Below are positions 45,518 to 59,139 of a stretch of 64,000 bases of DNA, in pieces (positions within the stretch are counted from its first letter, which is position 1; each line of letters starts with the position of its first letter). The notes beneath the pieces were generated by a model that saw only the letters and a list, made by a program, of their open reading frames with translations, was not told the DNA's origin and searched no databases. The stretch covers positions 1,293,501 through 1,357,500 of the forward strand of contig CANTUR010000286.1 in NCBI GenBank assembly GCA_947683625.1. Direction: 5' to 3'. Position numbers and translations under genes: made by a program. This DNA is from Mallotus nudiflorus (taxonomy: Eukaryota > Streptophyta > Magnoliopsida > Malpighiales > Euphorbiaceae).

Positions 45518-47027
45518 AAATCAATACTGCATCTCATTCTCAAATTTTCTTCTCCTTCTTACTTTATTTTGATTTTGATTTTATTTTTATTTAATTATTA
45601 TTATTATTATTATTATTATTAATTTTTAATCATTGATTGACTAATTTTTTTATTTTTTATTTTTATTCTCTTGATGGATGGGGTGACATGAATTCACTAT
45701 GAAGAACAAAACCTATAGAGAGCCTGCGAAGATCCATGAAATGTCATGGATTAAATTTTGTATTTGAACATAGTTTTTAGGGTTTCTAGGTATTTTATTT
45801 ATTTATTTATATTTTAATGATTTATTTATTTTGTATTTTTATTTATTTGACTTTTTGGGTTGTATTTAATTTTATTTTTAATTTCTAGTAGATTATTATA
45901 ATAGCCCTATTAGTGAGAATAGTGGAATTCTGTGTATGTATTATGTGTTTATTTTAATTAATTAGTTAGTAACATTAGAGTTTCAATTGGGTCAATTAAT
46001 TAAAATCAATGACATAGAAATCAAAATTAGAGTTTTTAAAATTAATTAGATTTAAGTGAATAGAATTAGGGTTGCTTGTTAATTATTTTATTTATTAATA
46101 ATTTGTTAATTAATTGTTTAAGGTCTTTTTAACTAAATTAGCTTTTTTTATTTATTGAATTCGTTTCTTTATTGGATTTTATTCTGTACATAAGTTAATA
46201 TTAGGTTTAGTGAATTTTTAGGCCCATAATAATGTAGGTTAATAAGCCCAATTAAATAGGTTTAATTAATTAAAATAAAATTTTGGCCCATAATTTAATT
46301 AGACTATAGGTTAGAAATAATTTAAGCTCACTAAGTTAATTTAGACATAGACCCACCTAGGTTAATTAAAATTAATTAGACATAGCTCATTAACTTAAAG
46401 TTTTTTTCATAACTTGTAGATTTAAGATCACCTTAGAATTAAAACATGTAGAACTAGGCCCACTAATTTAAATACTTTATAATTTGTAGATTTAGGTCCA
46501 TTTTTAGAATTAAAATAAATAGAATTAGGTTCACTTAATTAAAATTAAGTAGGAATTAGGCCCATTAGCTTTTAGACTCATTTGTAAATAAAAAATGTTG
46601 ATTTAATTCATTTAATTAAAATTAGTGTAGACTAGACTAATTTAGGAATGTTGTGTTTTATGAATGCATTGTTTGTATGCTTTTTCATGACTAGTTGCCT
46701 TGGAGTTAGATGTATGCTATATTAGGGTTTAAATGAAATTGCATGTAAATATAGAATAATTTAGAATTAATAAGGTAATTATGAATGAACATAAGACTAA
46801 AAAAAGTTAGTATTTAATATCTAGAATCTCCTAGTTATGGTGCTAACTCTCTTTTAGAGAATCGAGTTACCACCACCTTCGAATTGTGTCAATTATTACC
46901 TTAGGTGGAGACTCCTCATCTTCACACTATGTCTTTGTGATATAATAGTGTGTACTTTAGAGCCTTGAGCTCAAGCAATGTCACGATTGTTAAAATATTG
47001 GACGCACGCTAAACCCCATCGGCTAGA
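45518..47027 (+). mobile_element. 5' LTR of element 3 (left end uncertain)
   Basis: Matches the 3' copy (GATGGGGTGACATGAATTCACTATG near 45679 with 52866; then 45900-47027 with 55290-56387) and ends GGCTAGA just before the primer site. The 3' copy ends GTCTACA, so the 5' copy has lost its CA end by mutation. Contains an ATT microsatellite at 45597-45622. Confidence 0.75.
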
Positions 47028-47028
47028 G

Positions 47029-47046
47029 TGGCGACTCCACTAGGGA
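47029..47046 (+). other. Primer-binding site, tRNA-Arg type (element 3)
   Basis: TGGCGACTCCACTAGGGA, one base after the LTR. It matches the complement of the tRNA-Arg(ACG) 3' end (TGGCGACTCCGCTGGGG) with two differences. Confidence 0.85.
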
Positions 47047-47910
47047 TAAGAGATACTATTATTTTATTCTTGCATTCATTTTGCATGTCCCTATTAACTG
47101 ATGGCATTGGTTTATGGTTCCATGATTCCACTAGTTTCATGGGATTATAGATTGGCTAACCATCACTCTTAGCCTTAACTTGGTTAAAGAGAGATTACCG
47201 GGCTCATATGACTAGAGTCTGTAACCCAAGTCCCAAAGGGGTAGTATTCTCTTGAGTTTGTAAAGGATGACAGACCCCTTTGACATTGGCCTGTAACTTA
47301 ATTCTTAAAGGAAAACATCTTATTAAGGGAACCTTGACTTTTCACCGGACTTAACCACATATAATGGCCTAGTTATTTCCCTTAGGATTTCCCTACATTG
47401 CTTATGTTTATTGCCATGAGGTATTTCTATCTATAAAGACCCAAGCCCATACCTTTTGTGACCCATTTGGGTTAATAAAGATTAGGCTAAACTTTTATAC
47501 TTAGAAATGCTATTTATATGCTTTTACTACTTTGAGAGATATGGCATGCACGTCGGTTCTTGATATCCCCTATTAATATTAAGGCCAAGAAAAAAAATCC
47601 TACAAAAAGAGACTCGCCATTGAACTCGTGTGTGGGAGGAATAAGGTTAGAAGAATGTATCTTGTACACTTGATTTGTTACTTGTATACTTGAATTGACT
47701 TGCTACTTGTTGCATAGCACGTGCATCATGCATACATATGATTCATGCATTATACTAACACTTTATTTTGTACCCATTATAAATTCATCTAGATCTTCAC
47801 ATGCTTGGGAATGAAAAGTTGGCAGACTAGTTAGAACTTACCTGAGTCCAAAATAAGTAGCTAAAGAGATCCTTCAAAGTTTAGAGAAGAGTTATATTAA
47901 TCCGCTTTAC
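47047..47910 (+). other. 5' leader of element 3
   Basis: No protein recognised. Shares words with the leader of element 2 (opposite strand, 43800-44000). Confidence 0.5.
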
Positions 47911-48960
47911 TTGGAAGATAAATCAACCCTAATCAAGCAAACAGAAATGGAACAACAACAAGGAGGAAATTGGACCTTAGAAGACATTAAGGGAGCTTTG
48001 ATGGATGATATAAGAGCTATAATGCAAGATGAACTGAGACATGCGTTAGCTGGATTAATGCCACCTATTGTTACTGTTCCACCACTTGTAATTGAACAAG
48101 CACCTGGTACTATAACTATTCCACCTGCTGCTCCTATACCTATACCTATACCTATTGCTCCTGCTACTATTGATAATATTGGCGACCAACCTGTTATTAG
48201 AAACCCACTTATTGATGAAGTGAAGCTTGAGGATGTTGAGAATTATATGGTAGAGAAAGCAAAGAGGGAATGACTTGAACTGGTCCAAGATCATGAGTCC
48301 AAGCAAATTCAAGCACTAACTTAGAAAATATCCAACATAGAGGAGTTGATAAGAGGACAAGGCATGGGATACTCATTTGACTTTGATGATATGTTGCAAA
48401 TGTAAGGGGATAAATTGCCTAAGAAATTTAAAATTCCCCAATTGCAGAAGTTTGATGGAACTGGAGATCCAAGAATCCACCTTAGTCAGTATACAACAAC
48501 TATGAGCACCATTAAAGCTCTCTTATCTATAGTCATAAAGTTTTTTGTACTTTCCTTAAAGGGTATGGCTGTGAACTGGTACCATGGGTTAGAAAAATCT
48601 TTCAGGGCTGATTGGAGAGAATTATGTACGGCTTTCTTAAAATAGTATAATTATAACACCATGTTGGAGGTATTTGTTAGGGATTTAGAATTGACTAAGC
48701 ATAAACCTAATAAATCATTTTCTAATTTCCTTACTAGATTCATGAATAAGGCAGGATCAATGAAAAACAAACTGGTTGAGAAGGATCAGGTTAGGATGAT
48801 AGTTTTTAATATATATCCTAATTTGGTTAAAAGGTTGCAAATGATGAACCCTAAATATTTTATAGACCTTTATGATGATGGATTGTAAGTTGAGGAAATT
48901 GAGAGTGACAAAAAGAAGAGCTCTAGAACTACTGGCTTAAGGAACTACCCAACTGGGGGC
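47911..48960 (+). pseudogene. Gag capsid region (element 3)
   Basis: The frame at 47911-48273 has an N-terminal coiled-coil-like part (EDIKGALMDDIRAIMQDELR) and a Pro/Ile-rich linker. After one stop, 48415-48888 holds the capsid: KFKIPQLQKFDGTGDPRIHL, SQYTTTMSTIKAL, GMAVNWYHGLEKS, DWRELCTAFLK, ELTKHKPNKSFSNFLTRF. These are the classic retrotransposon Gag motifs. Stops at about 48273, 48403, 48643 and 48886 fall at former Gln/Arg/Trp codons, so reading frame drift is low and this is among the better preserved Gags here. Confidence 0.85.
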
Positions 48961-49059
48961 ATACATTAAGGAAGCACTAGCCAGATTACGGAAGCGCATG
49001 TTGTTCAACAACTAAGGAGATTCTCTAATTTTAACCAAACCCTATAAAAAGTCTTAGAA

Positions 49060-49850
49060 TGATTGATGTAAAAAGGCATGCTTTGACCCTCAACCTTTTC
49101 CAAACCACCAAACTTAAATGTCCCTGGCCATGACCCAAATAGTTACTGTAAATTCCACCGAGTAGTTGGATATTCAATAGATACTTGCACCCGCCTTATA
49201 CATGAAATCCAAAACCTTATAGACTCTAGAAAGATCACAAACCCTAAAAACTCAAGCACTAAAAATAATCCTTTCCCAAACTACAGAAATGTTCCAACCC
49301 CAAATACCATGATGATTAACTCAGGAGTAAGCAAGGAAGAAGTGCGAAACTCCTTTAAGAACATGAACCTACAAAATGGTGAGAAATCTCTTGATGCCCA
49401 TAGTGATGAAGGAAAGAGTGTAGAATCTTTAACTCCTAAGAAATCTCAAAGAGAAGTTGAAGATTTATTGGCCAGCCTTCAGGAAAGTTCAATTATAAAG
49501 TGTTTTACTCCAAACCACTTTCCTATGATATTCCCCTTGAATTAATTACATCTAGAGGTTAGGGTAATGAAGTTAGAGTTAATGACAAACCATTAAGTAA
49601 GAAATCTAAGACTCATGAGTAGTTGAAGATTTATTGGGATATCCCTCAAGTACGTTTGACTACAAGGTGTTTTACACTAAACCGCCTTTTTTTGACATAC
49701 CCTTCAAGTCAATTGTGCCTATAGGATGGGGTGATGAGTTTAATGATGAGAAGTTGCAAGACAAGGAAGAAACATGCATAGTGGAGTTACAAAAAGATGA
49801 ATTCATGGAGATAGTTGGCGAGAAGATACAAGAATAGCCACTTTGTCAGC
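49060..49850 (+). pseudogene. Gag C-terminus / spacer of element 3
   Basis: About 49140-49240 encodes a knuckle-like segment (CKFHRVVGYSIDTC) followed by LIHEIQNLIDSRK, equivalent to element 1 at 80-160. Frames 49309-49545 and 49634-49837 (KSIVPIGWGDEFNDEKL) continue as an acidic spacer. No protease triad follows. Confidence 0.6.
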
Positions 49851-49964
49851 CACCCAAAGGATAGCCACCTTGAGACTTAGTGTCCCTAGCATTTAGAATA
49901 GAAAATAAATCTCTTATTGTTTTCTTTGAATAAAATTTTAGTTTCTTTAGAACTTGTTTTGTTT

Positions 49965-50165
49965 CAGTGATCGATGATATGAATTCTAATTATGCTTACT
50001 TATGTATTGTCATCCTAATGGTATTGTGCATTGTGATATTGATTGTATTTGCATGTTTAACATAAATTCAATTTAATTAGATTCATTCAGCATGGGCACA
50101 AATGCAAATTTAAAGAACATTCATATATAACATGACGTAACTTCTAAGGATAGGAAATTTGAGGG
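49965..50165 (+). pseudogene. RT-linker fragment (element 3)
   Basis: Encodes NSNYAYLCIVI and NGIVHCDIDCICMFNINSI, with SMGTNANLKNI further on. This lines up with the linker that precedes RT in element 1 (1790-1920). RT itself is absent, so an internal deletion starts here. Confidence 0.6.
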
Positions 50166-51830
50166 AAAGGAAAAGTGAAAATAAAGAGAAGAAAAATGAA
50201 AGAAAAGGACAATCAGGTAAAAATAAAAGAAAAATATTAGGACTAACTAATAATAGGAGTTGTATCATGTGATGTACTGAATGTTCTCATTTTTGCCTTA
50301 ATACAGAGAAGTATTCAATGCTTTAACCTACAAGCTATTGATAAAGCACCTCATTCTTACACTCCAAGATTAGCAACATAGCTCTATTCCAAATAGAAGA
50401 TCGATTAGAATCATGCATATCATACATAACATGCATATATCTTTTATGAAACACCTACTTTGCATAATAAAAGTCTTTGGGCCAACTCAAGATTATACAA
50501 ATACTCTGCTACTAACATTCAAAATTAGTATTGTAAAAGTGTAGGAAAGTAGTCAAAGTATTCACATATGAAGCATTTAAAGAAGTAAAATATAAAGAGC
50601 AACATTATCAAGGTGAACCTAGTGCTTAACAGGACTCTAGACCATAGGAGCTCAATAAATTATAGGCCCATCTAGTAAGGGAATATCACCGATAGTGATA
50701 CTTGCAAAAGCATCATCTTGGTAACCTTAGGAGGATAGGTAAGAGGCTCAAGCTCTTTAGACTCATCTCTATAGCCTTTTTTGAAGTGTCACATAGAGTC
50801 TTAATAAAAGGAAAACCTACTTCCATGAACTATGAATGCAAAAGATAATAAAAAAATTATGAGTAATAAAAGATAAGCATACCTTAGATGGATCAACAGG
50901 AATATGCTCCAATAGATGCTCCTGACTGTATCTCTGATAAACATAAGAATGCTCAATAAAAGAAAAAGCATCAAATCCTTGAAACACCTCTCTCAATTCC
51001 TAATCAGAAGGTCCAGCATATAAACGATACATTCGTCAACCCCAAAAGGGAATAATGCACTCAAAACTTGAAATGAATGCACTCTGAAAAATTATTTGAT
51101 CATGAAATAAGACCTTTAACTCGTGAACCTTTTTTATAGAAGATGTCAATAAAAGGAATGAAGCCCTCTACCATAGCATCAAGGGAATGACAAAAATTCA
51201 AATGCAACCCAAAGCTATAACTTCAATAGTGGAGTATCATGATATTATCATCATAATCAAAAGGGAAGAATGCAAAAACATAATATTGCATTTTGACAAA
51301 ATCTTTTCACTTGCAAACAGACCATACTAACTTATGATATTTTATGCAAGAAAAAATAAAAAGAGAATAAAGAAGGGAAAAGTAAATGATACATTAGTAT
51401 AATCGAGTAAGATTGTAAATGCTAATTGTTCATCAAAGTATCACCTTGCGTGACAAACAACTTGCCAAATACTCATCAAAATAATCAAGGGAAGTAATAG
51501 AACTCTATTTCTTTAGATTATGTAATAAAGTACAATATTAAAAATAAAATTCATAAATTGAAAGTAAATTCATCCATTTCATGAGATCATGTGTGAAAAG
51601 CCTATCTCATGAACTTTGATCTTGGTGGCTTTCTTTTATTATCCTCGTAGAATTCAAATGATCAATTAAAAGCTTTATGTTGAGAGTTTATAAACTCTAA
51701 TCAATATAATGCTTGCTTTGCACCCAAACGAGGGGAAGAAAATGCAAAAATAAAATTTATGGACTTACAATATAAATTACTTAAATTTCAAAGTATCATT
51801 TTAGTCTTTTGAATGATAAACGTGCATCTA
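50166..51830 (-). other. Non-pol 3' region of element 3 with possible antisense coding remnants
   Basis: On the minus strand between about 51250 and 50620 there are exon-like pieces: IPFWG-x-RMYRLYAGPSD then LREVFQGFDAFSFIEHSYVY and HLLEHIPVDPSK, ending at a GTATGC donor (about 50885). The location (downstream of gag, antisense) is that of the PMD gene in elements 1 and 2, but I cannot recognise PMD core motifs. Elsewhere nothing is seen. Confidence 0.3.
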
Positions 51831-51833
51831 ATC

Positions 51834-52165
51834 TACTCTAATGCTCATAAATGAGTACGAGTACAAAATCCCTTGATGGTATCCATACTGAGTAATATGA
51901 GAAAAGAGGAGGAATACTAAGTGGAGAATTGAAATAAGAGCAAGCTTAATGTACTCCAATGCTTATAAATGAGTAAGAGTATTAATATGAACCTTTAGCG
52001 GTATCAATGCTGAGTAATACAAGAAAGGCGGGGGAATACTAAAAGAGGACCATGTCAAAAGTTGCTCTATTTACTCCAATGCTTGTAATAGTATAAGTAT
52101 TCAAAGGACCTTTCCAATGGTATCCATGCTGAGTAATATAGAAAACGTGGGGGAGTACTCGAATA
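51834..52165 (+). repeat. Three-unit, about 119-bp tandem repeat
   Basis: TACTC(T/C)AATGCT starts units at 51834, 51952 and 52072. Each continues with TAATGGTATCCATGCTGAGTAATA-type sequence and a GGGGGAATACT end. The units are diverged. Confidence 0.8.
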
Positions 52166-52583
52166 AGGAAGGAAAGCACAAAAATAACTTAAATATTGTT
52201 TTAATACTCAAAATTCTATCTGTTTATGCCTAAATTCCATGATTTTTTGTTTAGTAAATTCTCCCTAAAATTAGGAGTGGAAGTAAGCTCTTCACTTGCA
52301 TAAAAAAATATGCTCTCAACATAAGAGGATTAATGATACCTTTGACTTTTGTGAATGGTAAATAAATGATAGTCATGAAAATAAAAATTAGTGAGATTCA
52401 TTGAGTGCACTTTATCTCATGATGAAGTGATGAATTTTCTCATAAATTTTCAAAAATATAATGTACTTTTTTGTACAATTATCATGTTGAAACTAACTTC
52501 AACAAGTCTTCAGAAATAGCAAGTCAAAAAAAGATAAACCTAACATATGGAATTAGCACTAGTGCCAACAAGTTAACCAAGGT

Positions 52584-52708
52584 CACATCACTAGACATCC
52601 CACAACCAATATAGTGAAAATCACATCACTAGACATCCCACAACCAATATAGTGAAAATTAATTCACTAGATGTCCCATAGGGAATATAGTGAAAATCAC
52701 ATCACTAA
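52584..52708 (+). repeat. 38-bp tandem repeat, about 3.3 units
   Basis: CACATCACTAGACATCCCAC starts at 52584 and 52622, a variant at 52660, and a partial unit at 52698, exactly 38 bases apart. The array ends where homology to the LTR begins. Confidence 0.9.
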
Positions 52709-52999
52709 GGGAAATTAATAATGCATCTCATTCTCAAATCTTCTTCTCCTTCTTCTTTTATTTTTCTTTTGATTTTATTTTTATTTAATTTTTTTTGTTA
52801 TTATTATTATTTTTAATCATTAATTGACTAATTTTTTTTATTTTTTATTTTTATTCTCTTGATGGATAGGGTGACATGAATTCACTATAGAGAACAAAAC
52901 TTGTAGAGAACCTATGATGATCAATGGAATGCTATAGATTAAATTTTGTATTTGAACATAGTTTTTAGGGTTAATAGGTATTTTATTTATTTATATTTT
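52709..52999 (+). mobile_element. 3' LTR of element 3, left part
   Basis: Aligned with 45518-45790 of the 5' LTR (same GACATGAATTCACTAT and TTTGTATTTGAACATAG words). Interrupted at 52999 by solo LTR 4; continues at 55190. Confidence 0.85.
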
Positions 53000-54587
53000 T
53001 GTCACGACCCGAACCCGAGGTCACGTGACCGGCACTAGGGAATGGGTAAGCATAAGGCCCCCGAAACCCATAGTAAGCCTAAAGGAAAAAGAAAATAAAA
53101 CCATTCACATATTAAACTTTACTTTAAAACAAAACACATTATCAAACTGATTTTTCTCAGAATACACAAATTCAACTGCTTAAATAATAATGTATTTCAA
53201 CATCTCATATTATAAATCAGATTGAATCTTATACGCAAGCGTGGTTTACACAAATAAATTACATAATTATGTTTAAACCATACAAATTTGTAATACATAT
53301 ACTAAAATAAATAGCATATATATAAAATCTTAATTATCCAAAGTTAAACAGTTAAATTTGTATTTCATCACCAACAATTATAATTATAATTATTATCCAC
53401 ATTAAAACCTTTGCAATATATTAAATGAATATATATATATATATATTGAAAATTGGACATTTAAAATTTTACACTACTTAGGAAATTATATCAATTAATT
53501 TATAAAATTTATCTAAACCCTTTAAATACTAATAAAACTAATAAAAATATATATTTATCGTATTTAGTGTAAAATTATATTTTTACCCCTAGTATATATA
53601 TAAATTACATAATGCTATATATATATATATACAAAATTTTCCTTAAACTTATCTAATCATCTAAAACTAATTTTTTTCTCAAGATAATTCCTCCCAACAT
53701 TATAAGAAATATTTAATCAACCAACAATATTTTCCCAAAAGTATTATTTACAAAAAAAAATCAAATTTTTTGGCATAAACTCAAATATATTTATAAAAAT
53801 AGTTTAAAAATCTCAAAAATTATAGTTTGAGTCCTAAAATTAACAACAATTAATACTAACCTCAATTATTAAAATTTTATAATTATTTGACAATAACTTT
53901 CAAAATTTACATAAATATTAATTAAATACCTAAACTTTATAAAATCTATAATTAACTCCAAACATTTCTAAAACCCTAAATAAAATTAATAAACTCAAAA
54001 ACACTTAACTATATTTAACTTAATCGCTAATTTCACTTAAGAATAAAATTAAATCAAGTAATTAAAATGGAAAAATTTCAAATAAAATTCTAAAACTTCA
54101 AAAAAAATGCCCAAAAATAATTCAAATGGGCAATTATCTTCCTCATAGCATAACCATACCCTATATAGAATTCTCAACCGAAGGAATTTCAAGATCAAGG
54201 AAGAAATGAGGGCATCGGGTGAGCATTACTCACCCCTAGCTACTGGACGGAATAGAGGGAGGGGAAGGAACCTGCTGCCACCGGAGAAGATGGGGGAGAT
54301 GAAGCTACTCAGGCGAAGGCGAAGGGCAGCTTGACACCTCCAGGAGATGGCACAACAGAACGTCGAAGCTGGGCAGAATGAGGAGATGCAGAGCTGCTGC
54401 TGCACGAGGAGAGGAAGAAGCTGCTTCGTGAGGAAGAGGAGAGCAGCTACTGCACACCCAGCAAGCTTTCCCCACGGCAGAAATGGCACTCTCAGGCAGT
54501 GATGGAGGCGGCACAGTGAGGAGAAAGGGCGAGGACGGGGAGGAGGGAGCTCGGTTCTATTTCTTCTTCTCCCAAAATATACATATA

Positions 54588-54590
<3 letters not shown>

Positions 54591-54632
<42 letters not shown>
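54591..54632. repeat. (AT)n microsatellite in solo LTR 4
   Basis: 21 AT dinucleotides directly beside the GC-rich block of the LTR, at the place where the core promoter is expected. Confidence 0.95.
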
Positions 54633-54637
<5 letters not shown>

Positions 54638-54897
54638 CTATATTATAAGTTAATGTATACATATATATACTATGCTTATTATACTACATTATGACTATAT
54701 ACATATATACTATATATATCATATATAAATATACATATATATATACACAATGTACATTCAAGTATAATAGTGTACCTATGTATATATCTATATAGTCATA
54801 TATATATATATATATATTATATATGTATATGTATGCAAACATATGCTACATGAAAATGTATACATATATATACACAAGTATATAATTATACTTTATA

Positions 54898-55024
<127 letters not shown>

Positions 55025-55189
55025 ATACACATGTGAATAGATATGCACATTTAAATTAATATTTAACCTAAAATATAATGTTAACAAAATTTTATAATTT
55101 AATATAATGCAAATTAACTATTACTAGTACTACTCGAGAAAAATATGTCCCTTTATATTAAAATAATTATACGTATGTAGGGTATTACA

Positions 55190-56387
55190 ATTTTATTGAT
55201 TATTTTATTTTGTATTTTTATTTATTTGGCTTTTTGGGTTGTATTTAATTTAATTTTTAATTTCCAATAGATCATTGTAATAGCCCCAATAGTGGGAATA
55301 GTAGAATCCTGTGTATGTATTATGTGTTTTATTTTAATTAATTGGTTTGTAAAATTAAGGTTTCAATTGGGTAAATTAATTAAAATCCATGACATAGAAA
55401 TCAAAATTAGGGTTTTTAAAATTAATTAGATTTAAGTGAATAGAATAAGGATTGCTTGTTAATAATTTTATTTATTGATAATTTGTTAATTAATTGTTTA
55501 AGGTCACTTAAACTAAATTAGGTCTTTTTATTTGTTGAATTCATTTATTTGTTGGCTTTTATTCTGTACATAAGTTAATATTAGGTTTAGTGATTTTTTA
55601 GGCCCATAGCCTAGTTAAATAGGGTTAATTAATTAAAATAAATATTAGGCCCATCATTTAATTAGACTTTAAGTTAGAAATAATTTAGGCTCACCAAGTT
55701 AATTTAGACATAGGCTACCTAGGTTAATTAAAATTAATTAGACTTAGCCCATTAACTTAAAGCTTTTTTCATAACTTATAGATTTAAGATCACCTTAGAA
55801 TTAAAACATGTAGAACTAGGTCCACGAATTTAAATACTTCATAATTTGTAGATTTAGGCCTATTTTTTAAATTAAAATAAATAGACTTAGGTTCGCTTAA
55901 TTAAAATTAAGTAGGAATTAGGCTCATTAGCTTTTAGACTCATTTATAAATAAAACTTGTAGATTTAGCTCATTTAATTAAAACTAGTGTAGATTAGACT
56001 AATTTAGGGACGTGTTTTATAAATGTATTATTTGTATGCTTTTTCATGACTAGTTGCCTTAGAGTTAGATGTATGCTAAAATAGGGTTTAAATGAAATTG
56101 CATGTAAATAGAGAATAATTTAGTAATTAATAAGGTCATTCTAAATGAACATAAGACTGAAAGAAGTTAGTATTCCATATCCAGAATCTCCTAGTTGTGG
56201 TGCTAATTCTCTTTTAGAGAATTGAGTTACCACCACCTTCGAATTGTCCCAGTTATTACCTTGGGTGGCAACTCCTCATCTCCACGCTATGTCTTTATGA
56301 TATAGGAGAGTGTTCTCTAGAGCCCTGAGCTCAAACAGTGTTATGGTTGCTAAAATCTTAGACGCGTGCTAAACCCCTCCGTCTACA
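55190..56387 (+). mobile_element. 3' LTR of element 3, right part
   Basis: Continues from 52999 after the ATTTT duplication; parallels 45790-47027 nearly throughout. Ends GTCTACA at 56387. No target duplication can be tested because the 5' start is unknown. Confidence 0.85.
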
Positions 56388-57481
56388 GGTTGCATTTTAT
56401 TTCATTTTTGCATGTCATACATACTAGGAATGATCATGGATCTAGATTGCATCATATGTTTTGTAATAATAATTATTTTTATTAGTGGGTATGTAATTAA
56501 ATGTTAATTATATAGAATTAGGATGTAATATTCACCTTGGTATGCCAAGGATTGTTTATAAACCACAAAAGTTGTGAAATGGAGCTTGAAGTGTTCAAGT
56601 TGGAGATCCTTGGAGATGGTGACAAGGCCCATGGAGATAAGGCCTATAATATATTCTAAGAGTTAGAATAGGATTAGGAAAGGCCCATAATCACTCCATA
56701 TTTGTGCATCCATCATGCATGCTCGATGTATATATATGATATATATGTTGTTATATACTATGTGCATATATAATGATGCCATGATGTATATATGTATGTG
56801 ATATGTATATAAATTGGCTAATATGCAGAGTGAGACCTCAATTAAAGACCCAAAAGTCTTCCAAATTAAATTTAGGTCTAAGCTCTCCATTGGAGCAATA
56901 TTATGCATGGTTTTGGGATTATGTGCATCAGCTATGGATACATATAACTGTACATAAGGCTCAAGAAATTCATGTATTGTTATTGTTAAGTATGAGATGT
57001 TGTGGGTGTATGGATACAATATAGGCTAAGAATGGCAAATAGGAGTACTTGAGGTTTGTAGTGTTCAAAACCATACATTAACCGATTCAATGGTGTGGAC
57101 CTAACTAATATAAAGAGGTTAAGAACGACAATGTGTACCTGAGATCTCTAAGCATTAGGAGCCAGATTAATGGAACCCCATATGAGATGTGATGGCAAGA
57201 GTTGCCACTTAATGAGAACTAATATTCCAAGAATGATAATGTGTACCTACGGGATATTAGTAACCATTAAAAAATCCATCACCCACTAGAAATCCATCCA
57301 ACAAGGGATTTTCATTTCCTACTTTGGAAGTGTAGGATTCGCCAAGTTAGTAAGAGACCATTACGATTAAAGACCAAATCTAATGGCAATAATAACAATG
57401 ATATATTATTAATTAATCTTGTTACCTTTGCAAAACTTGAAAATATGAAACAATCAAACCCACTATCAATCATACTCGACC
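56388..57481. other. Spacer between elements 3 and 4
   Basis: No gene recognised. The phrase AATGTGTACCT occurs twice (57130, 57240), about 110 bases apart, with related flanks, so part may be another decayed repeat. Open frames here lack motifs. Confidence 0.45.
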
Positions 57482-57708
57482 TATAATGACCCTTTATTGT
57501 AAATTATCAAAATATATTTTGAGATATGCAGTGTTAATAAAATTTTAAATATTTCTATATTATCATTATTTGTGCATATTATTTATTTATTTTATTCTAA
57601 ATATTTTATTTATGTAAAATATTTATTTTGGAATTTTTATTATTAAAAAACATTAAAGTTATTATTATTATTATTGTTTTTGTTATCAATAGTATTATTT
57701 TATGCATG

Positions 57709-57710
<2 letters not shown>

Positions 57711-57760
<50 letters not shown>

Positions 57761-57786
57761 TATTATAAATATATATATATATATAT
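57711..57786. repeat. (TTA)n plus (AT)n microsatellite in the element 4 LTR
   Basis: About 18 TTA units followed by an AT run, directly before the pyrimidine-rich/GC-richer stretch that probably contains the transcription start. Confidence 0.95.
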
Positions 57787-59139
57787 GGAAAAGGGTTTAG
57801 ATTTTTCGGGTTTGGCCATTTCTTTCTTTCCTCCTTTCTTTTTTTTTTCTCTCTTTTCTTTTTCTCTTCCTCGTTTCTTTCATTGCCTCCCTGTAAACTT
57901 CCAGCAGCGACCCTTCACCTTACTGGAGCCACCACCTGTGCCACCACCAACCACTATCACCTTCAGCTCCTTCGCAGTCGTCGACTGCAACTAGTAGAGC
58001 CACTAGAGCATGCAGAATGGCAGCAGCACAAAGAGAAGCTTCCATGAACGCTGACGTTGATTCCGGCCACCAAAGCTCGCGATTCCGGTCTCTCTGGACT
58101 CCTTAAGCTTTAAGGAACTTATTTCTAAGCTTGTTTCAAACTTAAACTTCTTCGATTGTGAGTTTTCTCTAGATTTTAGTTTTTGAATTTTTTAAGCTTG
58201 ATTTCCTAAGTTTTAGGTTAAATGTCTTTACAAATGTTGTTTAGGGTAGATTAAGCTTTATAAATATGATTTTGTTGAATTTTTTAGGTTTGAATTTCCG
58301 GTGAGTCAATGTTCCAGTGACCCTCGCTGGAAAATTCTTTTATTTTTAATAAATTATTTGATTTATTTAGAATATAGTTTGTGAAGGAAGTTTATTAAAA
58401 TTCTATCCCAATTATTTACTATGAATTTTTAAAGGTTTATGTAAAAAATTAATTTTTGGAAAAATTAAAATAAATTGGTGAATTTTGTATTTTAATTGAT
58501 ATTGTTTGTGTTTTAAGTAATTTTGGGATAATAATTAGTATTAAAATGATTTTTAGTAATTTTGATTAATTTTAGTAAATATTTAGGTATTATGTGAATT
58601 TTGAATTTATAGGTAAATTATGTGTTTTTATTGAAATTATAGTTAAATAACACATTTTAAATAATTATGGAATAATAAATGGTGTTAAAATAATTTTTAC
58701 GAATTATTTACTATTTTTAACTTATTAATATTAATTTCCGATAATATATTCAAATAATAAATTATTTACTATTTTTATGATTAAATGAGTTTTTAACTAT
58801 TTTTATTATATATTTAAACTATTTGAGTAATTAAATGTGAATTTTACTATTTTATTTTGAATAATCATAAAATTGGATTTTTATTAATATTATATAATTT
58901 ATTTGAGATTTCATTTAATTAATGTGAAAATAAATATATTAAATATTTTTTATCTTTAAATATATTATATTTTCGTATTTTATGTATATTTATGGAATTT
59001 AATGATTTTTTTTATATTTATTATTTAATATTGATTTGTGATGAATTGTAAACATCGATTAGGAATTTGTGTAGTTCGGGGTTCCAACCCGAGGTGTTAA
59101 GCCTTGTGAATTTAGAAGTGTGTTTTCTTATAGGATCAA

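Noticed and set aside
54226..54489. Cys/Leu-rich 87-codon frame in solo LTR 4
   Set aside because: Same GC-rich LTR block in another family member; no homologous frame in the relatives.
56803..57024. 73-codon frame near the spacer between elements 3 and 4
   Set aside because: No motif, no splice context, and overlaps a frame of similar length on the other strand.
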